DNA of 19,412 nucleotides. Source: SZAS-103 sp043747745. GTDB lineage: Bacteria > Pseudomonadota > Gammaproteobacteria > Xanthomonadales > Xanthomonadaceae. A program made the position numbers and the translations under genes. Each line of letters starts with the position of its first letter. Within the stretch, counting starts at the first letter, position 1. Positions 1 to 7,400 of the stretch are shown in pieces. The notes under the pieces are model-generated. The model had not been told where the DNA came from and searched no databases. It saw nothing but the letters and a program-made list of their open reading frames with translations. Location: positions 1-19,412 of the forward strand of contig JAYTOP010000029.1 of assembly GCA_043747745.1 (NCBI GenBank), given 5' to 3'.

Positions 1-88
1 GCTTGCTGGTCGCCACCGCACACTGCAAACCTTGGACGGAGCGACGTTTGCGGGCTGTCACGGCGTTCAAGATGGCTTAACTTCAGCG

Positions 89-1864
89 CTAGTCAGGACT
101 CGCCTTGCAGCCATCGTCGATGCTGGTGCTCGCCTTCGAATCCAGGCTGCCGATCCGGCTCAGTCGCAGCGCACGGTTGCGCAGGTAGAGCACAGCTGCC
201 GAGCCGCCGTTGCTGCGCACGACCGGCAGACCGACGATGCCTTCACTGGCGGTTTGCGGGTCGTAGAAGAATCCGTGCGTGCGCTGGTCACCCTGCGCGG
301 CATCTGGTTGCACGTAGGTGCTCACGATGGCTGCGTTGCGCTTGAGCGACACGCTGGTGAAGTGCAGATCCGCGCCTTTCGAGCCGACGAGGATTGCGTC
401 GTCGCCCAGTGCGTCGACGCGCTCGACTGGGTGATCCAGCTTCACCGATTGCACCAGGCCTGCTGCGGCGTAACGGAACGCATGCGCGCTGTTCGTCGTG
501 TTCGAGCCGTAGACCAGCCAATCGCCGATGTAGCGATTCTGCACGCCGTATTGCACTGGGCCGGAGTCGGGCATCACGCGGTAATCCCGATGCGGCGCGA
601 TGCCGGTGCCATCGCCGAAGTCGGACAGGCGCACCCGCATCAGCGCCATCTGCCCGGTCGTACCGTTGGCGGCCCACATGCCCTCGCCATTGCCTTCGCG
701 ACCGAGCAACACGTTGAGGTATCCATCGCGCTGCAGGAAGGACATCTGGTCGATCGGGCTTCCACTGGTGCGCAACCCGCTGGGCGCTCGACCATCGAGC
801 GGTATACGGAAGACCGCCGAACTGCCAACCGCCTTGTTGCTCCATGCACTGGTCCACACATACACCGCATCGGCGGACACATAGAACACGCGCCCCGACG
901 GTCCCAGCACGGCGGTGGAATGGCACTGCATCGTCGGCGCATCGAGGTCGCAGACGCTCACCGAATGCAGCGCAATGCCTTCATTGATGTCGAAATCGGA
1001 GCCGCTGCGATAGATGCGTGTCGCAGGCAGGATGCGATGGAAATCGGCGGGGGTCGCGCCACGATGCCAGCGCCGCAAGGCCGGAAGGAATGTCGATGGA
1101 TCCGATGCGTCCACGTTGACTGTCATCGGAGAATAGAAAATCAACGTGTGCCCGATCAGGCGACTGGCATAGTTGCGCGACGAGTAATAATCGTTGCTGC
1201 GCATCTGGTACGTGGCGCGATATGCAATACGGCCATGTTCGTCGAGATCGAACAGGCCAATCTCGGTGCCGCCGCGCGCATAGCTGTAGCCGATGACGAC
1301 GATCCTGCCGTCGGCGATCAGCATCTCGTCGTACCAGGTACCGGCCGGGTCGGCGTCTGGCGCATAGGCGTTGACCGCCGACACCGGTTGCAGGTTGTCG
1401 CTTCCGATCCGGATGGTGAACAGGCGTCCACGGCGCAGGACGATCAGGAAATCGCCATGTTGCTTGACGATGTCTCCTTCATCGACACCCTCAGTCTGCA
1501 CATTGGTGATCGACTTGCTCTTGGCTACAGCAATGCGCGACCCGGTCACTTCGACCTTGTCGAGACGCATGGATTTCTCGTTCGCTCCTGCGCCCATCGG
1601 GGCGGAGGTCGCAGGAGGAGGAGGAGGTGGTGGTGGCGCAGCCGGAGGCGGCGGCGCAGCCATGGCCGGCATGGGTGCTGTTTCCTCGAGCATGGCCGAA
1701 GCGTGTTGAGCGGATTTTCCTTTCCATTTGGCGAGCAGCCTGGAAAATTCGGCATCGCTGGCAAACGCTTTGAGGCTCTTGCCGGAGCCGGCTTCCGATG
1801 GTGCGGGAATCCATGCCAGGCATATCAACAACAAGATCAGTCCAGCCAGCCGTGTCGTCATCAT
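89..1864 (-). CDS. Secreted protein with C-terminal beta-propeller domain (Beta_propel-like)
   Basis: This 591-residue protein begins with a Sec signal peptide: basic MMTTR, a hydrophobic core at residues 6-20 and a likely cut after SEA at about 25. A low-complexity linker follows, with a run of prolines broken by two alanines at 71-84. The core from about 118 onward carries TNVQTEGVDEGDIVK (120-134), the hallmark opening of the family of secreted C-terminal beta-propeller proteins; repeated beta-strand segments (FLIVLRRGRLFTI, MLIADGRIVVIGYSY, DWLVYGS) fit propeller blades. The family has no established reaction; binding or scaffolding in the periplasm or outside the cell is an inference. 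Residues 101-111 (LDKVEVTGSRI) resemble the plug-entry motif of TonB-dependent receptors, but no receptor barrel follows. Two adjacent ATGs (1864 and 1861) are possible; a GGGGA ribosome site suits the second slightly better. It lies co-directionally downstream of tetR with a 183-bp gap, so it may have its own promoter. Function unknown, family call fairly sure. Confidence 0.85.
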   Translation of the reverse strand: MMTTRLAGLILLLICLAWIPAPSEAGSGKSLKAFASDAEFSRLLAKWKGKSAQHASAMLEETAPMPAMAAPPPPAAPPPPPPPPATSAPMGAGANEKSMRLDKVEVTGSRIAVAKSKSITNVQTEGVDEGDIVKQHGDFLIVLRRGRLFTIRIGSDNLQPVSAVNAYAPDADPAGTWYDEMLIADGRIVVIGYSYARGGTEIGLFDLDEHGRIAYRATYQMRSNDYYSSRNYASRLIGHTLIFYSPMTVNVDASDPSTFLPALRRWHRGATPADFHRILPATRIYRSGSDFDINEGIALHSVSVCDLDAPTMQCHSTAVLGPSGRVFYVSADAVYVWTSAWSNKAVGSSAVFRIPLDGRAPSGLRTSGSPIDQMSFLQRDGYLNVLLGREGNGEGMWAANGTTGQMALMRVRLSDFGDGTGIAPHRDYRVMPDSGPVQYGVQNRYIGDWLVYGSNTTNSAHAFRYAAAGLVQSVKLDHPVERVDALGDDAILVGSKGADLHFTSVSLKRNAAIVSTYVQPDAAQGDQRTHGFFYDPQTASEGIVGLPVVRSNGGSAAVLYLRNRALRLSRIGSLDSKASTSIDDGCKASPD

Positions 1865-1944
1865 GTTCCCCGAATGTTGTCCAAGAAAAAAACGAACCTC
1901 TGCAGGTGCGGCGTGGTGAACGCATGGGTTCCGCGATTGGGGTT

Positions 1945-1998
1945 AACACTCCTGAAATCGCCTGACGCCTCAACAGCAGCGTCAAGCGCAGGAGTGTT
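1945..1998. repeat. Nested inverted repeat upstream of the propeller gene
   Basis: AACACTCCTG (1945-1954) is an exact reverse complement of CAGGAGTGTT (1989-1998). Inside the 34-base spacer, TGACGC (1963-1968) pairs with GCGTCA (1979-1984) around a 10-base loop. Together they can form one long interrupted hairpin. It lies 50-103 bases beyond the tetR stop and 81-134 bases before the propeller start on the same strand. No T-run follows on the transcribed strand, so it is not a clear intrinsic terminator; it could be an operator, an attenuator-like leader structure or a processing site. Confidence 0.5.
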
Positions 1999-2047
1999 CC
2001 CTGTCACATGCAGTCGTGGTGAGGCACAACGGCTCCATTTGTTTTAA

Positions 2048-2635
2048 TTACTTCGGCAGAAAGCCGCGCTCAAGGCAGTCCAGCGCCTCGTCCCCCAATC
2101 GCGCAAGGTCGGCCTTGCCACCCGATGCAAACCAGTGCCGCATGGTCGCGCGGATCACACCGATGGCGGCACCGGCCAGCACACGAGCACGCAGTTCGGC
2201 CTCGACGCCGCCACCAGCGCGGGCGCGGAATGCCTGCGCCATCCCGTTTTCCCAGTCGCGGTCGATCTCGTTCTCGCGCGCGAGCAGCGCCGGGGCAGTC
2301 TGGACCAGGCGCTGCTGAGCCACCAGCGCGTCGCGGTTCTGGGTGTACTCCTTCGCGAACATCTGCGAAATCCGCCGCAGGCCACCGACCGGGCTCTCAC
2401 TGGCCGGAGCGCTACTCAGCAATTCGACAAAGCGCTCCAGTCGTTCGCGCCGGTGCGGAAACGCCAGCGATTCCTTGTCGGGAAAATAGCGGAAGAACGT
2501 GCGCCGACTGACGCCGATGTCCTGACAGACCTCGTCGATCGTGGTCGCCTCGAACCCTGCCTGGTGAAAGCGCCTGTTGCCCGCCGCGAGCAGCGCCTGC
2601 CGGGTGGCATCTTTTTTGCGCTCCCTCAATTTCAC
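2048..2635 (-). CDS. TetR/AcrR-family transcriptional regulator, divergent from the pfa operon
   Basis: This is a DNA-binding repressor-type protein. From the GTG at 2635 it is 195 residues, the usual TetR length, and starts VKLRERKKDATRQAL, the standard entry into the first helix of the family. The helix-turn-helix lies at about 31-51 (TTIDEVCQDIGVSRRTFFRYF), followed by the typical DKESL turn. The rest is a variable alpha-helical ligand domain with no diagnostic residue, so the effector is unknown; an acyl thioester or fatty acid is a guess from context. The frame stays open upstream with ATGs at 2797 and 2767 and a possible start at 2827. Those would add 44-64 residues of Pro/Gly/Ser-rich sequence whose DNA looks like a dispersed intergenic repeat, so I prefer the GTG, although its ribosome site (GGAG about 13 bases upstream) is poor. 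Being head-to-head with pfaD across a palindrome, it probably controls that operon and itself. Confidence 0.85.
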   Translation of the reverse strand: MKLRERKKDATRQALLAAGNRRFHQAGFEATTIDEVCQDIGVSRRTFFRYFPDKESLAFPHRRERLERFVELLSSAPASESPVGGLRRISQMFAKEYTQNRDALVAQQRLVQTAPALLARENEIDRDWENGMAQAFRARAGGGVEAELRARVLAGAAIGVIRATMRHWFASGGKADLARLGDEALDCLERGFLPK

Positions 2636-2639
2636 CGTC

Positions 2640-2727
2640 GCGAAGCGACTCCGCCGTCCCTCTCCTGCATTGAGGGAAAGCAGGGAACCGCCAGCGGCGC
2701 CGGTGGTGAGGTGAGGGGGATCATGTT
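2640..2727. repeat. Intergenic-repeat-like (REP/dispersed) element in the tetR 5' region
   Basis: On the minus strand this stretch reads as CCCCTCACCTCACC, then a GC-rich part, then CCCTCAATGCAGGAGAGGG and a CGGAGTCGCTTCGCGACGG tail. This resembles the dispersed CCCTCACC...CCCTCTCC...GGAGAGGG elements common between genes in proteobacteria. It contains the dyad TCCCTC (2657-2662) / GAGGGA (2672-2677) and a second small dyad, CGTCGCGAAGCGACT, at 2636-2650. If translated in the tetR frame it gives a Gly/Ser/Leu-rich run (TTGAAGGSLLSLNAGEGRR) unlike any TetR domain. The call rests on pattern memory; no second copy is present in this window. Confidence 0.35.
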
Positions 2728-2796
2728 GAAGCGGACTTTCATCTTCCACGGATGTGACCGTCGGCATGATCTTTCGCGGTATCGATGGCTTTTTCA

Positions 2797-2822
2797 TGGC
2801 CGCAAGGATATAACTGCGGCCA
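2797..2822. promoter_or_regulatory. Perfect dyad, candidate TetR operator between tetR and pfaD
   Basis: TGGCCGCA (2797-2804) and TGCGGCCA (2815-2822) are exact reverse complements separated by the 10-base AT-rich spacer AGGATATAAC. The spacer holds the -10 candidates of both directions. The site ends 18 bases before the pfaD start codon. A repressor bound here would block RNA polymerase on both strands, the usual arrangement for a divergent TetR gene and its target. That the TetR protein encoded next door binds it is an inference. Confidence 0.6.
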
Positions 2823-2837
2823 CGCATAAAGTGTCAC
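2807..2837 (-). promoter_or_regulatory. Candidate tetR promoter
   Basis: Read on the minus strand, GTGACA (2837-2832, five of six matches to TTGACA) is followed after 19 bases by TATATC (2812-2807, four of six matches to TATAAT). Transcription would begin near 2800. This overlaps the dyad, allowing autorepression. The spacing is longer than ideal, so the call is weak. Confidence 0.3.
2809..2814 (+). promoter_or_regulatory. Candidate -10 element of the pfa operon promoter
   Basis: TATAAC matches the TATAAT consensus at five of six positions and would start transcription near 2820, giving a leader of about 20 bases before the pfaD GTG. No good -35 hexamer is seen at the expected distance (TGGCTT at 2786-2791 is poor), so an activator or alternative sigma factor may be needed. 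It sits in the spacer of the dyad. Confidence 0.4.
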
Positions 2838-2840
2838 TCA

Positions 2841-4481
2841 GTGCCAAATTCTTCCAACCCCCTGCTCCACCGCCCCGAACCGGCCGGACGCCACTGGCGT
2901 TCCGGTGTCGGCGCGCCAGCGTTTTCCGCGCAAGCCCTGGTCGAGGCTTGCGCCGACGTGCGCGCCACCCACCATGTCATTCGCGACGAACGCGACGGCC
3001 GCCTGGGGCTTGGCTGGGACGGGGAATGGGCAGATCGCCTTGGCACAGACACCTGGCCAGTGCTGGCCAGCCTGCCGCCGCTGTATCCGGAATGGCTGGG
3101 CGATCGTTCGTTTGCTGAAGTCCACGGTCTGCGCTTTCCCTACGTGGCCGGGGCGATGGCGAACGGCATCGCGACCGTGGCGATGGTGTCCGAGTTGGCA
3201 CGCAACGGTTTCCTCGGTTTCTTCGGCGCAGCAGGCCTTTCGCCGGGACGGGTGGAAACAGCCATCGACCAGTTGCAACGCGAACTCGGGCACGTTTCGT
3301 CGTGTTGGGGATCGAACCTGATCCACAGCCCGTCCGAACCGGCGTTGGAAGACACGATTGCCGATCTCTACCTGCGACGCGGCGTGCGCTGCGTCGAAGC
3401 GTCGGCCTACATGGCGCTGACACCAGCCGTGGTCCGCTACGCCTGCACCGGCCTCAGTCGCGATGCCTCCGGGCGCATCCAGCGCCGTAACCGGGTACTT
3501 GCCAAGGTCTCGCGTGAGGAAGTCGCACGTCGTTTCCTCGAACCGCCGCCGACGGAGATTCTCGCAGCGCTGGTCGCATGCGGGCAATTGAACGCGTTCG
3601 AGGCGGAACTCGCTGCACAACTTCCGTTGGCCGAAGACATCACCGTCGAGGCTGATTCGGGCGGACACACAGACAACCGTCCACTGACCGCCCTGCTTCC
3701 AACGATCGCGAGCCTGCGCGACCGGATCGCGAGCGAACGCGGCTATGCGCAGCCAATACGGATCGGCGCGGCGGGCGGGCTGGGGACACCATCGGCAATC
3801 GCTGCGGCATTCGCACTCGGTGCGGCTTACGTGCAGACCGGATCGATCAACCAGGCCTGCGTCGAAAGCGGTCTGGGTGAACACGGCCGCGCGATGCTGG
3901 CACAGGCTGAAATTGCCGACGTAATCATGGCTCCGGCCGCCGATATGTTCGAGATGGGCGTGGACGTGCAGGTGCTGCGTCGCGGCAGCCTGTTCGCTGT
4001 TCGCGCACGGAAACTCTACGAGTTGTATCGCGCGTGGCCGTCGCTCGAAGCGATTCCCGCTGGCGAACGGGAAAAGGTCGAGCGCGACATCCTGCGCGGC
4101 AGTTTCGAACAGGCCTGGCAATCCACCCGCGCGTTCTGGATGGGTCGCGATCCGACGCAGGTCGAGCGCGCCGAACGCGATCCAAAACACTGCATGGCGC
4201 TGGTCTTCCGCGCCTACCTCGGCCTGTCCAGTCGCTGGGCGATCGATGGCGTGGACGAACGCACGGCCGATTTCCAGATCTGGTGCGGACCGGCGATGGG
4301 TGCGTTCAACATCTGGACGCGCGGCAGCTTCCTCGAAGCGCCGGCGAACCGTGGCGTCGTGCAGGTCGCCCGCAACCTGATGGAAGGTGCGGCAGTCATC
4401 ACGCGCGCGCAGCAGTTGCGCAGCTTCGGGTTGGCGATTCCGGCTTCCGGTTTCGATTTCCGGCCGAGGCCGTTGGCATGA
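2841..4481 (+). CDS. pfaD: PfaD-family enoyl reductase of a polyunsaturated-fatty-acid/polyketide synthase
   Basis: This is a 546-residue FMN-dependent TIM-barrel enoyl reductase of the 2-nitropropane-dioxygenase superfamily that works in trans on acyl chains held by the ACPs of the next gene. Visible family motifs are FPYVAGAMANGIAT (about 99-112), NLIHSPSEPALED (about 156-168), EADSGGHTDNRP (270-281), the phosphate-binding GAAGGLGTP (about 310) followed by VQTGSINQACVESG, and the C-terminal block FQIWCGPAMGAFNIW. Length and motif order match PfaD along the whole protein, with no truncation. The start is GTG at 2841; no Shine-Dalgarno-like sequence is seen, and the predicted leader is only about 20 bases. 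It is the first gene of the operon, and its TGA overlaps the ATG of pfaA as ATGA, which implies translational coupling. In marine clusters pfaD is usually last or separate; first position is the myxobacterial pfa1 arrangement. Confidence 0.95.
   Translation: MPNSSNPLLHRPEPAGRHWRSGVGAPAFSAQALVEACADVRATHHVIRDERDGRLGLGWDGEWADRLGTDTWPVLASLPPLYPEWLGDRSFAEVHGLRFPYVAGAMANGIATVAMVSELARNGFLGFFGAAGLSPGRVETAIDQLQRELGHVSSCWGSNLIHSPSEPALEDTIADLYLRRGVRCVEASAYMALTPAVVRYACTGLSRDASGRIQRRNRVLAKVSREEVARRFLEPPPTEILAALVACGQLNAFEAELAAQLPLAEDITVEADSGGHTDNRPLTALLPTIASLRDRIASERGYAQPIRIGAAGGLGTPSAIAAAFALGAAYVQTGSINQACVESGLGEHGRAMLAQAEIADVIMAPAADMFEMGVDVQVLRRGSLFAVRARKLYELYRAWPSLEAIPAGEREKVERDILRGSFEQAWQSTRAFWMGRDPTQVERAERDPKHCMALVFRAYLGLSSRWAIDGVDERTADFQIWCGPAMGAFNIWTRGSFLEAPANRGVVQVARNLMEGAAVITRAQQLRSFGLAIPASGFDFRPRPLA
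4466..4480 (+). promoter_or_regulatory. Ribosome binding site and coupled start of pfaA
   Basis: GAGG at 4466-4469 lies eight bases before the ATG at 4478, and that ATG overlaps the pfaD stop codon (ATGA at 4478-4481). This decides the start: the open frame continues upstream to 4034 inside pfaD, but that part is only the other-frame reading of pfaD. A second in-frame ATG at 4541 (MSTNPNQQPIAIVG) is possible but lacks a comparable site. Confidence 0.6.
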
Positions 4482-7400
4482 ATTCCCGCGACGCATCCGT
4501 ACCGAATCCGAACGTGCGCGCGAGCGCCATCGAGCAAAACATGAGCACCAATCCCAATCAGCAGCCCATCGCCATCGTCGGCGTCAGCGCGCTGTTCCCC
4601 GGATCGACCGACGCGACCGGTTTCTGGCGCGACATCCTCGAAGGCCGCGACCTGATCACGGACGTGCCGGCAAGCCACTGGCTCGTCGACGATTACTACG
4701 ATCCCGATCCCTCAGCGCCTGACAAAACCTACGCGAAGCGCGGCGGCTTCCTCGATCCGGTCGGCTTCGATGCGCTCGGCTTCGGCGTACCGCCCTCGAC
4801 GATGCCGGCGACCGACACCTCGCAACTGCTCGCGCTGATCCTCGCGCAGACGGTGCTGCAAGACGCGGCGCGTGAACAGTTCGACACGATGGACCGCTCG
4901 CGCATCTCGGTGATCCTCGGCGTCACCAGTGCGCAGGAATTGCTGTTCTCGATGGTGTCGCGCTTGCAGCGCCCGGTGTGGGTAAAGGCGTTGCGCGAAT
5001 CGGGCCTGCCCGAAGACGAAGTGCAGGCCGCGTGCGAGCGCATCGCCGCTAACTATGTGCCGTGGCAGGAATCGAGCTTTCCGGGCCTCCTCGGCAACGT
5101 TGTCGCGGGCCGTATCGCGAATCGGCTCAACCTCGGCGGCACCAACTGTGTGACCGATGCCGCGTGCGCTTCTGCGCTCAGCGCGATGTCGATGGCGATC
5201 AGCGAACTGCAACTCGGCAACAGCGATCTGGTGATCTCGGGCGGCGTGGACACGCTCAACGACATCTTCATGTATATGTGCTTCTCGAAGACGCCTGCGC
5301 TGTCGCCGACTGGCGATTGCCGGCCCTTCAGCGACAAGGCCGACGGCACCATGCTCGGTGAAGGTCTCGGCATGATGGCGCTCAAGCGCCTTGCCGACGC
5401 CGAACGCGATGGCGACCACATCTACGCGGTGATCCGCGGCATCGGAACCTCGTCGGACGGTCGTTCGAAAAGCGTCTACGCACCTGTGCCCGAGGGCCAG
5501 GCGAAGGCGCTGCGACGCGCCTATGCGGTGGCTGGTTACAGTCCGGAAACGGTCGAGTTGGTGGAAGCGCATGGCACCGGCACCAAGGCAGGCGACGCGG
5601 CAGAATTCGAGGGTTTGAAGCAAGTCTTCGGCATGGCTGACTCATCGCGCAGGCAATGGTGCGCACTCGGTTCGGTAAAGAGCCAGATCGGCCACACCAA
5701 GGCCGCCGCCGGTGCCGCAGGGCTGTTCAAGGCGGTGATGGCGCTGCACCACAAGGTGCTGCCGCCGAGCATCAAGATCGAAGCGCCGAATCCGAAGCTC
5801 GACATCGAGCAGAGTCCGTTCTATCTCAACACGCGCACGCGTCCATGGATCCGCGACAACGCGCATCCGCGCCGCGCATCGGTCAGCGCGTTCGGTTTCG
5901 GCGGCTCGAATTTCCATGTGGCGCTCGAGGAATACCAGGGCGTCGCCCCGTGTGCCGAGCGACTGGCGAGCCATCGCCATGATCTCGTCGTGCTGATGGC
6001 GGACGACAGTGCAGCTCTCGTGCGCAAGGCGCGCGACATTGCGTCCGGGAATACCTCGTTCGCGTCCGTTGCGCGCCACAGCCAACGTGAGTTCAAGTCG
6101 GGCGCCTCAACGCGGTTGGCGATCGTTGCGAGCGACACGCCCCAGTTACAGGCGCGTTTGCTTGCTGCCGCACAGCGCATCGAAAACGCTCCGGGAGAAG
6201 CCTTCGCTCTGCCTGATGGAAGCGCCTACGGTTTCGGTGCTGCGCATGGATCGCTTGCGATGCTATTCCCGGGACAAGGCAGCCAGTTCCCGAGCATGGG
6301 TTCGGATCTTGCGGTGCACTTTCCTCTCGCACGCGCAGTCTGGGATCGTGCTGCCGACATACAGTTCGACTCCGGAACCTGCCTGCACGACGTGGTGTTT
6401 CCACGCCCTGGCTTCACGGTCGAATCCGCAAAGGACGACATCGCGCGCCTGACCGCGACGCAGTGGGCGCAGCCATCGATCGGCGCGACCTCGCTGTCGA
6501 TGCTGGCCGTGCTCGATGATTGCGGCATCCGTGCCGGCATGGTCGGCGGACACAGCTTCGGCGAACTCGTCGCATTGCACGCAGCTGGCGTGATGACCGA
6601 ATCGGATCTGCTGCGCGTAGCGCGCAAACGCGGTGAACTGATGGCCGATGCCGCCGCGATGCCCGGCGCGATGACAGCGCTCGCGCTGCCAGTCGAGCAG
6701 GTACGCGAATTGATCGCGCAGCATGGCGCATCCGTCGTCGTCGCCAACCACAACGCGCCGCAGCAGGTCGTGGTGTCGGGCGAGTTGCAGGCGATCGTCG
6801 ATTTCGAGACCCAAGTAGCGAAGCATGGCCTGGCGTGCCGTCGTCTGCCGGTTGCCAGCGGATTTCATTCGAGCGTCGTAGCGGGTTGCTGCGACGCGTT
6901 CGCCGAGTTCCTGTCGGAGATTGCGTTTACCAAGCCGATGTTGCCGACCTACAGCAACGCGACTGCTGCGCCGCATGTCGCCGATCCGAAAATAGTGCGG
7001 AGTGCGCTCGCAGCGCAGATCGCCCAACCGGTGCGTTTCGTCGAAATGGTCGAAGCGATGCACGCGGCCGGCGCGCGCACCTTCCTCGAAGTCGGCCCTG
7101 GCGCAGTGTTAAGTGGATTGGTCGGCGCGATTCTGGGCGATCGTCCTCACAACGTGATCAGCATGGATCGCAAGAACAAGGATGGCGTCGAATCGCTGTT
7201 GCTCGCGCTCGCGCGATTCGTTGCGATCGGTGTCGATCTGCGACTCGACCGATTGTTTGCGGACGAGCGCGAACCAGTCATCGCCGCAACCCACGGGCGG
7301 CCGTTGACTCCGATCAATGGCAGCAATGTTGGCAAACCTTATCCGCCGCCTGGCGGGAAAGATGCACTGCCTCGTGCCAATCCACCGCGTCCGGTTCTAC

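Noticed and set aside
1604..1660. GGA/GGT-rich microsatellite as a possible repeat locus
   Set aside because: It is simply the proline-rich linker of the propeller protein read on the other strand; the units are irregular.
32..2047. A 671-codon plus-strand frame opposite the propeller gene
   Set aside because: Its protein is Arg/His/Ala-rich with no domain, while the minus strand encodes a signal peptide and a recognisable family. It is an antisense shadow of GC-rich codons.
4034..4477. Upstream extension of the pfaA frame
   Set aside because: It lies entirely within pfaD in another frame and translates to Arg-rich nonsense; the ATGA overlap with GAGG at 4466 gives a better start.
2838..4496. 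A 552-codon minus-strand frame opposite pfaD
   Set aside because: It has shadow-type composition and no motif; pfaD on the other strand is conserved end to end.
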